This document shows positions 17,589 to 26,427 of a stretch of 64,000 bases of DNA, one piece after another. The position numbers were made by a program, and so were the translations under genes. The stretch comes from an uncultured Agathobacter sp. (GTDB taxonomy: Bacteria; Bacillota; Clostridia; Lachnospirales; Lachnospiraceae): positions 26,242 through 90,241 of the forward strand of contig CAKRNE010000008.1 of the NCBI GenBank assembly GCA_934365945.1. Reading direction: 5' to 3'. The notes under the pieces were generated by a model, which was given only the letters and a program-made list of their open reading frames with translations, searched no databases and was not told the DNA's origin. Position 1 is the first letter of the stretch. The number at the start of each line of letters is the position of its first letter.

Positions 17589-17894
17589 CTAATCCTCTTT
17601 ATCAGAGCTATCCTCCATGCGTGAAAAAACCATATCATATCCATCATTGCCGTAGTTTAATGATCTGTTCACACGGCTGATTGTGGCTGTGGAAGCCCCG
17701 GTCTTTTCTGCTATATCAAGATATGTCTTCTGCTCTCTAAGCATCTTTGCCACTTCAAATCTCTGTGATAGAGAAAAAAGCTCATTTACAGTACAAACAT
17801 CCTCAAAAAATGTATAACACTCTGCTCTATCCTTGAGACACAAAATAGCATCAAACAAATGGTCTACTGCTTCTGTTTTAAGATTCTTGCTCAT
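17589..17894 (-). CDS. yerC: YerC/YecD family TrpR-like regulator
   Basis: The product is 101 residues from the ATG preceded by AAAGGAG; a start six codons earlier is open but has the ribosome site inside it. The TrpR-like helical fold has its DNA-binding helix-turn-helix at FEVAKMLREQKTYLDIAEKTGASTATISRVNR, with TATISRV the recognition helix. YerC proteins are small conserved Firmicutes regulators; the effector and targets are not shown here. Length is normal. Confidence 0.9.
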   Translation of the reverse strand: MSKNLKTEAVDHLFDAILCLKDRAECYTFFEDVCTVNELFSLSQRFEVAKMLREQKTYLDIAEKTGASTATISRVNRSLNYGNDGYDMVFSRMEDSSDKED

Positions 17895-17967
17895 CGTGTT
17901 CTCCTTTTTCATGCGATTTATTTACTTTCAATTTTAACATATTAAAGTTTTAAAGTAAACAGCTTTC

Positions 17968-17995
17968 TTGCAATTAAATTATGATATGTTATACT
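17968..17995 (+). promoter_or_regulatory. Promoter of the CPBP protease gene
   Basis: TTGCAA, 16 bases, TATACT, about 40 bases before the chosen ATG at 18039. Confidence 0.6.
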
Positions 17996-18038
17996 AGTGT
18001 TACTATCGCCTAATAAATCAGAATGGAGTAAATTGAAA

Positions 18039-18893
18039 ATGAAAAAAGTAGGATATTTCTTTTACACATTTGTCCCACTGCTTGCAGTTGAGGCAATTCA
18101 GACTATCGCCTTATTCTTTATGATGGGCATGGGAGTGTTTGGACAGGGTTTTGTCGGAAAGCTTGCTTTTCCGTCTGCAAACGTATCGGACCGCCTTGAA
18201 AAGACATTTACCTCTGTAAATTTTAACATGATGATTATGGTCATCTATGCACTCATTACCATTGCGATTTTTGGCATGTGGTACTATGCCAGATACGAAG
18301 GTAATTTTCTTCCATCCCCTAAGAAAACCTTCAATCCCATGATGCTTGTGGCTATCGTCGTACTCGTGCCGGGTACACAGTTTGCTGCGAATTTCATCGC
18401 AAGCTTAACCGGCTATATCCGTCCCGACTGGCTTCAGCAGTACAATAAGCTTTTTGAGACATCCGGCATCACAGATACCACCTTTGTGACCGTTCTTTAT
18501 TCTGTCATACTGGCGCCAATCTGTGAGGAGCTTATTTTCCGCGGTGTGACCATGCGCTGCGCCAGAAAGGCTTTGCCGTTTGCTCTTGCCAATCTGATGC
18601 AGGCTGCACTTTTCGGACTGTTCCATCTCAACTGGATTCAGGGCATATATGCCTTTGCACTTGGCATCGTGCTCGGATATGTCTGCGAACGCGGTGGCTC
18701 TATTTACTACTCTATAGGGCTTCATCTGCTTTTCAACCTCTGGGGCACACTTTCAGGATTTTTCCCGGATCCCGGCAATAGCGTAGCCATCTTTGTGATT
18801 GTGATTGCTGTTACAATCGTTTCACTGGCAGCCGGATTTGTACTGTTTAACAAAGGACGAAGAAAGCTCCCCATAAATTCTACAAGAATATAG
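18039..18893 (+). CDS. CPBP (CAAX/Abi) intramembrane metalloprotease
   Basis: The product is 284 residues starting at MKKVGYFFYTF behind GGAG; a GTG 14 codons upstream is open but lies on the promoter. Seven to eight membrane helices are seen. The family signature is complete: EELIFRG (Glu-Glu-x-x-x-Arg), FGLFHL with the first His, and GLHLLFN with the second His. These are glutamic-type membrane proteases related to Rce1; in Firmicutes some process peptides or confer bacteriocin immunity. The substrate is unknown. The 3' end overlaps the convergent export protein gene by 14 nt. Confidence 0.9.
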   Translation: MKKVGYFFYTFVPLLAVEAIQTIALFFMMGMGVFGQGFVGKLAFPSANVSDRLEKTFTSVNFNMMIMVIYALITIAIFGMWYYARYEGNFLPSPKKTFNPMMLVAIVVLVPGTQFAANFIASLTGYIRPDWLQQYNKLFETSGITDTTFVTVLYSVILAPICEELIFRGVTMRCARKALPFALANLMQAALFGLFHLNWIQGIYAFALGIVLGYVCERGGSIYYSIGLHLLFNLWGTLSGFFPDPGNSVAIFVIVIAVTIVSLAAGFVLFNKGRRKLPINSTRI

Positions 18894-19347
18894 ACACACC
18901 AGCCAGACTTACTATCATCATAATCATGCCGGCAAGCAGTACTCCAAGCATGACAGCGACAACTGTTGACTTGAAATCCATATCAAGGATACTTGCAGCA
19001 AGTGTTCCTGTCCATGCACCTGTTCCCGGAACAGGGATACCTACGAAAAGTAAAAGTGCAACAAACAGACCTCTTCCGGCCTTTGCCTGAAGCTTCTTGC
19101 CTCCCTTCTCTCCTTTTTCAAGGCAGAAGCTGAAGAACCTTCCAATGATTGGTTTGTCTGATCCCCATATGAGCACCTTTCTTGCAAAAAGATAAATAAT
19201 TGGTACCGGAAGCATATTTGCAATGATACAAACGATAAACGATGGCACTATCGGCAGCCCCATCATCTGCGAAACCGGTATTGCCCCTCTGAGCTCAAAG
19301 ATAGGTACCATTGAAAGTAAAAAGATGTAAAAATATTTTTTTAACAT
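18880..19347 (-). CDS. Small multidrug-export-like membrane protein (COG2426)
   Basis: The product is 155 residues with four to five membrane helices and the family's N-terminal pattern MVPIFELRGAIPVSQMMG plus the later GIPVPGTGAWTG motif. The family is annotated as putative small multidrug export but transport has little direct proof. It overlaps the end of hisC by 7 nt and is translated from within it, so the two are coupled. Confidence 0.8.
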   Translation of the reverse strand: MLKKYFYIFLLSMVPIFELRGAIPVSQMMGLPIVPSFIVCIIANMLPVPIIYLFARKVLIWGSDKPIIGRFFSFCLEKGEKGGKKLQAKAGRGLFVALLLFVGIPVPGTGAWTGTLAASILDMDFKSTVVAVMLGVLLAGMIMMIVSLAGVSIFL

Positions 19348-20399
19348 GAATAATTCTCCAAAAATTTAATTAGTGTATGCATCTGCTCATCAGTTCCTAT
19401 GGATATTCGCAGATAGTCGTTGATTCGCTCAGGTGTGCTGAAATGCCTGACAAATATATTGTCTGCCTTAAGGTCCTCAAAAAGCTTTGTTGCAGAAACA
19501 TTTGCAGGCTTTGCAAATATAAAGTTGCTCTTTGAGTCACAGAATGTAAAGCCAAGTCTCTTAAGCTCTTTCTTTGTCCACTCACGTGTCTTTATGACCT
19601 TTGCTGTGGTCTCTTCAAAGTATGCTCTGTCTTTTACAGCTGCTGTAGCTGCTTCGATTGTGATTCTGTCCATGGTATATGAATTGTACGAATATTTCAC
19701 ATCATTCAGATACTTGATAAGCACAGGACTTGCCATGGCAAAACCAACTCTTGAGCCTGCCAGCGAGCGTGATTTTGAGAATGTCTGTACCACGATGACA
19801 TTATCATATTTGTCAATGAGCGGAAGCGCACTCTCCCCGCCAAAATCTACATATGCCTCATCTACTACGACAATTACATCCTGATTGTGCTCTATTATAT
19901 CCTCTATCTCATCAAGAGGCATGAGCTTTCCTGTCGGAGCATTAGGGTTTGGAAATACTACTCCGCCGTTTGCCTTATAGTAATCTGACGGTACTATTGA
20001 AAAATCATCTGACAATGGAAGCTGCTCATAAGGGATTCGAAGCATATCTGCCCACACATCATAAAATGAATATGTAATGTCAGGAAACAGTATAGGTTTT
20101 TTCGAATTGAAAAATGTCATGAAAATCATGGCAAGTACATCATCAGAGCCAACTCCGACAAACACCTTCGAGCTGTCTATCTTATAGAAATCCGCAATTG
20201 CATTTACCAGCTTATCAACCCTTGGATCAGGATATAGCCTTAAATCATCTGTATTGAAATTACTTAAAACCTCCTTCACTCCCGGCGCTGGCGGATATGG
20301 ATTCTCATTTGTATTTAACTTAATAACACAGGTATTCTTTGGCTGTTCTCCCGGTGTATAAGGTACAACCCTTCGAATGTTATTTTCCCAGTCTCTCAT
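19341..20399 (-). CDS. hisC: Histidinol-phosphate aminotransferase
   Basis: The product is 352 residues, the normal length. It is a fold-type I PLP enzyme with the NTNENPYPPAPG substrate segment, PNPNAPTG, DEAYVDFGG and the PLP lysine in TFSKSRSLAGSRVGFA. It makes L-histidinol phosphate from imidazole acetol phosphate. It stands alone here, away from any his operon, and is coupled to a COG2426 membrane protein, so the in vivo substrate could also be another amino acid such as phenylalanine or tyrosine. GGAGGAAAAG precedes the ATG. Confidence 0.9.
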   Translation of the reverse strand: MRDWENNIRRVVPYTPGEQPKNTCVIKLNTNENPYPPAPGVKEVLSNFNTDDLRLYPDPRVDKLVNAIADFYKIDSSKVFVGVGSDDVLAMIFMTFFNSKKPILFPDITYSFYDVWADMLRIPYEQLPLSDDFSIVPSDYYKANGGVVFPNPNAPTGKLMPLDEIEDIIEHNQDVIVVVDEAYVDFGGESALPLIDKYDNVIVVQTFSKSRSLAGSRVGFAMASPVLIKYLNDVKYSYNSYTMDRITIEAATAAVKDRAYFEETTAKVIKTREWTKKELKRLGFTFCDSKSNFIFAKPANVSATKLFEDLKADNIFVRHFSTPERINDYLRISIGTDEQMHTLIKFLENYSC

Positions 20400-20645
20400 T
20401 CTTTTCCTCCAAATTTAATTATATGTCAGCCCATACATATTTACTGATTATTCAATTTTCTTCTCAAAAAACATGATATCAAACATAAAATCAGCGTTTT
20501 TATTCACTTTAAAATATGCACCAAAAAAAATGCCAACAATTTAACTTTACCTCATTTACTTATGTTTGTAAAGGTTGTATATTACACTTAATCACTATTT
20601 TTTATATATATTTTATCTATTTTTAATCAAGGGGGATTATAAATA

Positions 20646-22013
20646 ATGACTAAAAATAATTCAAAGGATCTCACTGTAGGTTCTCCTACCGGGCTCATTC
20701 TGGGCTTTTCCCTTCCGTTGCTTCTCGGAATGCTTTTCCAGCAGGTTTACAGCCTTATGGATACTATAATCGTCGGCCGTTTTCTAAGTGTTTCGGCCTT
20801 AGCCGCAGTCGGCTCTACCGGAAGCATCTGCTTTCTCATCATCGGCTTCTGCCAGGGTGTGTGTGCCGGCTTTTCGCTTCCAATAGCCCAGCGCTTTGGT
20901 GCCAAGGATGAAAAAGGACTTAAAAAATATGTAGGAAATGCAGGAATTGTCTCTGTAATTATCGCAATAATCATGACGGCACTCACTGTGCTTCTCTGCG
21001 GTCACATTCTGACCTGGATGAATACGCCAAGCGACATTTACGACCTCGCCTACCAGTATCTGATTGTCATATTTGCAGGCATTCCTGCCACAATACTGTA
21101 TAATCTGCTGTCAGGATATCTGAGATCTCTCGGCAACTCGGTCGTACCTGTTATTTTCCTTATAATCGCGGCTGTTCTAAATATCGGTCTTGATTTACTT
21201 TTCATTCTGGTATTTAACATGGGCGTGTTTGGAGCGGCTTTTGCAACCGTACTGTCACAGGGTATATCAGGAGTGCTGTGCATCATTTACATAGCAAAAA
21301 ATGTACCTCTGCTGCATGTAAACAGAAATGATTTGGAGCTTGACTCTTCATATGTCAAAAATCTGATGGTCATGGGACTTCCTATGGGCTTTCAGTATTC
21401 GATAACCGCTATAGGCAGCGTCATACTGCAGACTGCCGTAAACGGCTTAGGCTCCATCGCAGTTGCCTCAATGACCGCTGCAAGCCGTATTTCGATGTTT
21501 ATGATGTGTCCATTTGACGCACTCGGCTCCACAATGGCCACCTACAGTGGACAAAATGTCGGCGCAGCCAAATTTGAACGTGTAAAGAAGGGGCTTATTT
21601 CAGCCTCAGTGATAGGATCGATCTATTCGGTTTTGATTTTTGTGGCACTGCTGTTTATAGCCAACTATTTGATTTACCTGTTTGTATCACCAAGCGAAAC
21701 AGATGTTGTCGCACAGGCTCATCAGTTTCTGCTGACAAATGCATTTTTCTACATCCCGCTCGTTCTGGTAAACACAGTCCGTTTCACCATACAGGGCATG
21801 GGCTTTTCAGGTTTTGCAATGTTTGCAGGAGTAGCAGAAATGATTGCGCGTTCACTCATCGGACTTGTATTTGTACCGATATTCGGCTTTTCTGCCGCCT
21901 GCTTTGCAAGCCCACTCGCATGGATATTCGCAGATGCCTTCCTGGTGCCTGCATTCATCCACTGCCTGCATAAATTGCAGAAAGCAAAATCTAGTCAAGT
22001 TACAAGTCTTTAG
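20646..22013 (+). CDS. MATE-family efflux transporter
   Basis: The product is 455 residues with twelve membrane helices in two similar halves. Typical MATE features are PLLLGMLFQQVYSLMDTIIVGR at the start, ALAAVGSTGS, and the second-half QVAVNG-like ILQTAVNGLGSIAVAS. It exports cationic compounds by Na+ or H+ antiport; the substrate is unknown. The ribosome site AGGGGG lies 10-11 nt before ATG. It is divergent from hisC across 246 bases that show no clear operator. Confidence 0.92.
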   Translation: MTKNNSKDLTVGSPTGLILGFSLPLLLGMLFQQVYSLMDTIIVGRFLSVSALAAVGSTGSICFLIIGFCQGVCAGFSLPIAQRFGAKDEKGLKKYVGNAGIVSVIIAIIMTALTVLLCGHILTWMNTPSDIYDLAYQYLIVIFAGIPATILYNLLSGYLRSLGNSVVPVIFLIIAAVLNIGLDLLFILVFNMGVFGAAFATVLSQGISGVLCIIYIAKNVPLLHVNRNDLELDSSYVKNLMVMGLPMGFQYSITAIGSVILQTAVNGLGSIAVASMTAASRISMFMMCPFDALGSTMATYSGQNVGAAKFERVKKGLISASVIGSIYSVLIFVALLFIANYLIYLFVSPSETDVVAQAHQFLLTNAFFYIPLVLVNTVRFTIQGMGFSGFAMFAGVAEMIARSLIGLVFVPIFGFSAACFASPLAWIFADAFLVPAFIHCLHKLQKAKSSQVTSL

Positions 22014-22078
22014 TAAAAAGTCATTACCAATGATGTATTTAATAGTGTATTTAAAAATTAATTTATTTCACGACCTAA

Positions 22079-22315
22079 GGAAAGCACCGGCGAACATACT
22101 ATATATTGAGCTTTACGAAGCAGCTTAGAAGCAGTTAGAATTATGTCCATATACAACAATGCCCCAGCATGGACGCTGGGGCAAGGCGTTATGTGCCATG
22201 GACGGCACATAAAAGCCGGTTGTGTCATGGTCTAAACACCATAAATCATAATTCTTACTGCTTCTTAGCTGCGTAGTACTTGCGAAATATATAGTATGGT
22301 TCGCCGGTGCTTTCC
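22079..22315 (+). repeat. Palindromic repeat element with twin ATGGAC-loop hairpins
   Basis: The ends are a perfect inverted repeat GGAAAGCACCGGCGAA, extended with gaps to about 65 bases per arm, each arm ending in AGAATTATG. The core has two perfect hairpins, 22161-22182 (8-bp stem) and 22189-22212 (9-bp stem), both with loop ATGGAC. GTCCAT at 22145 could pair with either loop. Layout and inner boxes match the element at 36302. It lies between a MATE gene and galT and has no coding potential. Confidence 0.85.
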
Positions 22316-22341
22316 TCATTATAAAAAGATAATTGAAAATC

Positions 22342-23877
22342 TTATGCATTTACCGCATCTATAAATTTTTGGAACGCTGCACGTCCCTCATCAGTGCACT
22401 TGTACACTCCTGCACACTCAAGCACTTCTTTAAATACAAGTCCAATCTCCTCATGGATGATACCATCAATATTAGACTCATCAATCTTATCATACTTGGA
22501 CATAAACTTAAGAGCCCAGTCAGCATGTGATGCAAGAGTCTCAGTCGAATGCAGATCCTTTCCTGTAAGGATTGCATCCCTAAGCTCTGCCATCTCACCT
22601 TTTAATCTGGCCGGAAGCACTGCAAGTCCCATTACCTCGATAAGTCCGATATTCTCCTTCTTGATGTGATGAAGGTGGGCATGCGGATGATATACGCCAA
22701 GCGGATGCTCCTCTGTGGTGATGTTGTTTCTGAGCACAAGGTCAAGCTCATAGTCTCCGTCACGACGTCTTGCTATAGGTGTGATAGTGTTGTGTGGCTC
22801 TCCATCTGTCTCTGCAAAAATAAATGCTTCTTCATCTGTATAGCCTCTCCATGCAAGAAGAATCTTATCTGCAAGGTCAATAAGCTTATCCCTATCTGCT
22901 GACTTGATTCTGATAACAGACATAGGCCATTTTACGATACCTGCCTCGACATCCTCGTAGCCCTTGAATGTGATTTCTTTCTCTATCGGGGCCTTTGCCA
23001 TAGCGAAGGTATAGTGTCCGCCCTGGAAATGGTCGTGACTTAAGATAGAGCCTCCAACGATTGGCAGATCTGCATTTGAGCCTACAAAATAGTGTGGAAA
23101 CTGTGTCACAAAATCAAGCAGCTTTCCAAATGTGGCACGCTCGATTTTCATCGGTGTATGCTTTGAATTGAACACGATACAATGCTCATTGTAGTATACA
23201 TATGGTGAATACTGGAAAAACCACTGGCTGTTGTTTATTGTAACAGGGATAATTCTGTGGTTTTCTCTTGCAGGATGGTTTACGCGGCCTGCATAGCCCT
23301 CATTTTCCTTACAAAGCTGGCACTTTGGATATGCGCTCTGCTTAGCATTTTTAGCGGCAGCAATTGCCTTTGGATCCTTCTCTGGCTTTGAGAGATTGAT
23401 TGTCACATCAAGTGTGCCATACTCTGTGTCTGTGGTCCATTTCATATCCTTCTTTATACGCTGTCTTCTGATATAATTGCTGTCACAGCTTAATTTGTAA
23501 AAATAATCGGTTGCCGCAAGTGAAGACTCATTGTCGTATAAATCCTTAAAGCGAGCTCTGATCACGCTTGGTGCATTTACAAGGCAGCCCATCAGCTTTG
23601 TATCAAAAAGATCCTTGTATACAATGCTGTTTTCTTTCATGATGCCATTGTCATATGCGTATGTCATCATATCCTCGAGTATACCCTCAAGCTTCTCCTC
23701 TGCCTCTTCCTGTGTCCATGCCGGCTGAGCCTCTACCTTTTCAAATGTCTCATCTTCGATGTCGTCCACTCCGAGTACCTCGAGAAGTCTGTTTACTGTG
23801 TATACCTCATCAGCAGGGTCAACAAGTCCTGTTGTAAGACCATATTTTACTAATTCTAATATTCTCTCCTGAATCAT
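22342..23877 (-). CDS. galT: UTP/UDP-glucose-hexose-1-phosphate uridylyltransferase, class II
   Basis: The product is 511 residues from the ATG preceded by AAGGAG. Length and motifs (YPKCQLCKENEGYAGR, ILSHDHFQGGHY, YHPHAHLHHIKKENIGLIEVMG) are those of the Gram-positive GalT class. It swaps UMP between UDP-glucose and galactose-1-phosphate in the Leloir pathway. It lies 67 nt downstream of galK on the same strand and acts on its product. Confidence 0.95.
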   Translation of the reverse strand: MIQERILELVKYGLTTGLVDPADEVYTVNRLLEVLGVDDIEDETFEKVEAQPAWTQEEAEEKLEGILEDMMTYAYDNGIMKENSIVYKDLFDTKLMGCLVNAPSVIRARFKDLYDNESSLAATDYFYKLSCDSNYIRRQRIKKDMKWTTDTEYGTLDVTINLSKPEKDPKAIAAAKNAKQSAYPKCQLCKENEGYAGRVNHPARENHRIIPVTINNSQWFFQYSPYVYYNEHCIVFNSKHTPMKIERATFGKLLDFVTQFPHYFVGSNADLPIVGGSILSHDHFQGGHYTFAMAKAPIEKEITFKGYEDVEAGIVKWPMSVIRIKSADRDKLIDLADKILLAWRGYTDEEAFIFAETDGEPHNTITPIARRRDGDYELDLVLRNNITTEEHPLGVYHPHAHLHHIKKENIGLIEVMGLAVLPARLKGEMAELRDAILTGKDLHSTETLASHADWALKFMSKYDKIDESNIDGIIHEEIGLVFKEVLECAGVYKCTDEGRAAFQKFIDAVNA

Positions 23878-23944
23878 GTCATGCTCCTTAATCATTGTCG
23901 GGAAAAACCTGTTTATCCGTTACTGTTATTTCATATTGCTAATT

Positions 23945-25114
23945 TTATGCCAGACGGCTAGGTCCGTCTCCGATTGAAACAACATAAAACTCAGGTGTCT
24001 TTCCAACCTTCTCTTCATAGGCCTTTGTCAGGTTTGCCTTAAACTGATCAATAGCCTCGTCCTTTACTATGCTGACTGTACAGCCGCCAAAGCCGCCGCC
24101 GGTGATTCGTGATCCGATAACACCCGGAATCTTCCATGCCTCATCAACAAGTACGTCAACCTCAGGACATGATGTCTCATAATCATCACGAAGTGATACA
24201 TGTGAAGCATTCATAAGCTTTCCAAATGTCTCGATATCATTTTCCTTTAATGCCTTAACAGCCTTGATGGTACGCTGGTTCTCATAAACCGCATGCTTGC
24301 CTCTCTTACGTGCAACCTCATCCTTAATCGCATCCTTATGAGCCTCGAACTCTTCATCTGTCAGGTCACCGAGAGTCTTGATGTCACATACTGTCTGTAA
24401 ATCCTTAAGTGCCTGTGCACTCTCATTTCTTCTGTCATTGTAAGCACTTGTTACAAGGCTGTGCTTAACCATGCTGTTTGTAACCACGATCTTTGCACCG
24501 TCCAAAACGATTGGTGCATACTCAAAATCAAGAGTATTGCAATCAAGGAAAATTGCATTGTCCTTTTTGCCCATTGCAGATGCAAACTGATCCATGATAC
24601 CGCAATTACAGCCGTTGTAGTTGTTCTCTGAATACTGACCGATAAGTGCAATATCCTGATTTGTCACGTCAAAGCCATAAATATCCTTTAACATATATCC
24701 TGTAACCACCTCAAGAGATGCTGATGAAGAAAGTCCTGAGCCGTTTGGAATATTTCCGAATAAAACAATATCAAGACCTCTTTCAAGCTTCATTCCGCGT
24801 CCCTCGAAGGCCCACATAACGCCCATTGGATAGTTTATCCAAAGTCCGTCCGGATCAGGTGTAAACTCATCAAGTGATGACTCAACCACACCCAGATTGT
24901 CAAAATTCATAGAGTAGAAACGAAGCTTCCTGTCATCGCGCTTTCTTGCTGCCATATATGTACCGATGGTAAGTGCACATGGGAACACATGTCCTCCATT
25001 GTAGTCAGTGTGCTCACCGATCAGATTTACACGTCCCGGAGCAAAATATACTCTGATATCCCCATCTGCTCCAAAAAGCTCCTTGAATTTGTCTAATACG
25101 TTCTGCTGTATCAT
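23945..25114 (-). CDS. galK: Galactokinase
   Basis: The product is 389 residues, a full-length GHMP kinase. It has the galactokinase signature GRVNLIGEHTDYNGG (about 26-40), the ATP-binding motif NGSGLSSSASLE and the third motif RITGGGFGGC. It phosphorylates galactose at C1. It is followed by galT; a promoter precedes it at 25188-25215. Upstream lie the galactanase and beta-galactosidase genes that release galactose. Confidence 0.96.
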   Translation of the reverse strand: MIQQNVLDKFKELFGADGDIRVYFAPGRVNLIGEHTDYNGGHVFPCALTIGTYMAARKRDDRKLRFYSMNFDNLGVVESSLDEFTPDPDGLWINYPMGVMWAFEGRGMKLERGLDIVLFGNIPNGSGLSSSASLEVVTGYMLKDIYGFDVTNQDIALIGQYSENNYNGCNCGIMDQFASAMGKKDNAIFLDCNTLDFEYAPIVLDGAKIVVTNSMVKHSLVTSAYNDRRNESAQALKDLQTVCDIKTLGDLTDEEFEAHKDAIKDEVARKRGKHAVYENQRTIKAVKALKENDIETFGKLMNASHVSLRDDYETSCPEVDVLVDEAWKIPGVIGSRITGGGFGGCTVSIVKDEAIDQFKANLTKAYEEKVGKTPEFYVVSIGDGPSRLA

Positions 25115-25187
25115 TTTTTCTTCTCCTTTGCTGATTGTATTTGCGTTAAATTGATAGTTAAAATATTTCGTTTTTCTTTATAACTCT

Positions 25188-25215
25188 ATTATAACTGCAC
25201 ATTTTTACATTGCAA
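25188..25215 (-). promoter_or_regulatory. galKT promoter
   Basis: On the minus strand TTGCAA, 16 bases, TATAAT. Immediately upstream a further TTGCAT repeats part of the -35 area and could be a regulator site. Confidence 0.65.
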
Positions 25216-25280
25216 TACATCCGACTGAAAATGCAACATAACAAATCAAATCATGCAACAAAATTACATATGTTATTATT

Positions 25281-26390
25281 TTATTTTTTAAAATTCTTAA
25301 TAACATCAAGTGCCGGCAGCATATTTCCATCATAGTCAAAAAGTGCCTGGTTTGCCCACTCATTGCCGCATGGTCCCGGATCATTCATGTACTTAAGTGA
25401 AGCAGGTGTAGCCCAGCCTGAGCCCGGTACAGGAATCCACGCAGGCTCCCACCAGAAAAATCCTTTTCCGTGGTCATCCACCACATTTGCCACCCTGTTT
25501 AAGAAATCCTTTGTAAAGTCAGCCTGCCCCTCAATAGTCATAGGATAATCTATCTTCTCGACAAGCTCCGGTTTTGTCGCATAGCCCTTGCGCTCAGAAT
25601 CAGCAAGCTTCTCGTACTCCTGGTAGCTGTCCATTGTAAAGCCCATGGATACCTCAGCGATGATAAGGTCCTTATTGAAACGCTTTGCAATGTCATTCAT
25701 GTTGAACTCAAGCTGGTCAAGTGAGCCGTGCCAGAAAGGATAGTATGACAATCCGATATACTCAAACTCCTCTCCTCTTTCGATGAAGTTTGTAAACCAT
25801 CTGACATAAAGCTCATTGTTTCCACCATTATCGAGGTGAATCATAATCGGAATATCAGCATTTACCTTGCGGCAGGCACGTATTCCGGCATTCACAAATT
25901 TTGCTATATTATCGTAGTTAGGTACATTTCCCTCAGGCCACAAAAGTCCGTTTGAAAGCTCATTACCTACCTGAATCATTGTGACATTTACACCTGCCTC
26001 AATAATCTTTGTCAGATTTTCAAGTGTAAAATCATATACAGCCTGCTCCAGCTCGTCCACACCGAAATTCTTCCATGCCTTTGGCTTAATCTGCTTTCCC
26101 GGATCTGCCCAGAAATCACTGTAGTGGAAATTCAAAAGCACTCCAAAGCCTGCATCTGTGACCTTTTTTCCGATAGCGATAGTTTCAGCCAGGTCATTGT
26201 TACCCGCACCGTAAGGCTCACCATCCTCTGATTTTGGGTCGTTCCACAGACGAAGACGGATTGTGTCAACATCATGCTCCTTCATGATGTCAAGAATATC
26301 CTTCTCCTTTCCATCCTCGTAGTATTTTGCTCCGCAGCGTTCCAACTCGAGCAAGGTCGATAAATCCATACCCTTAATAAATTTTGACAT
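25281..26390 (-). CDS. Endo-beta-1,4-galactanase, GH53, cytoplasmic
   Basis: The product is 369 residues, a full GH53 (beta/alpha)8 barrel. Family features: GMDLSTLLELE at the start, VDTIRLRLWNDP, LLNFHYSDFWADPG, acid/base Glu144 in QVGNELSNG and nucleophile Glu246 in IIAEVSMG. It cleaves beta-1,4-galactan or galacto-oligosaccharides. There is no signal peptide, unlike most GH53 enzymes, so it should act on oligomers after import by the ABC system upstream. It lies 37 nt downstream of the GH2 gene and is probably co-transcribed. Confidence 0.92.
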   Translation of the reverse strand: MSKFIKGMDLSTLLELERCGAKYYEDGKEKDILDIMKEHDVDTIRLRLWNDPKSEDGEPYGAGNNDLAETIAIGKKVTDAGFGVLLNFHYSDFWADPGKQIKPKAWKNFGVDELEQAVYDFTLENLTKIIEAGVNVTMIQVGNELSNGLLWPEGNVPNYDNIAKFVNAGIRACRKVNADIPIMIHLDNGGNNELYVRWFTNFIERGEEFEYIGLSYYPFWHGSLDQLEFNMNDIAKRFNKDLIIAEVSMGFTMDSYQEYEKLADSERKGYATKPELVEKIDYPMTIEGQADFTKDFLNRVANVVDDHGKGFFWWEPAWIPVPGSGWATPASLKYMNDPGPCGNEWANQALFDYDGNMLPALDVIKNFKK

Positions 26391-26427
26391 TTTAATTCTC
26401 CTTAATTCTTATATCATTTATGATTAA

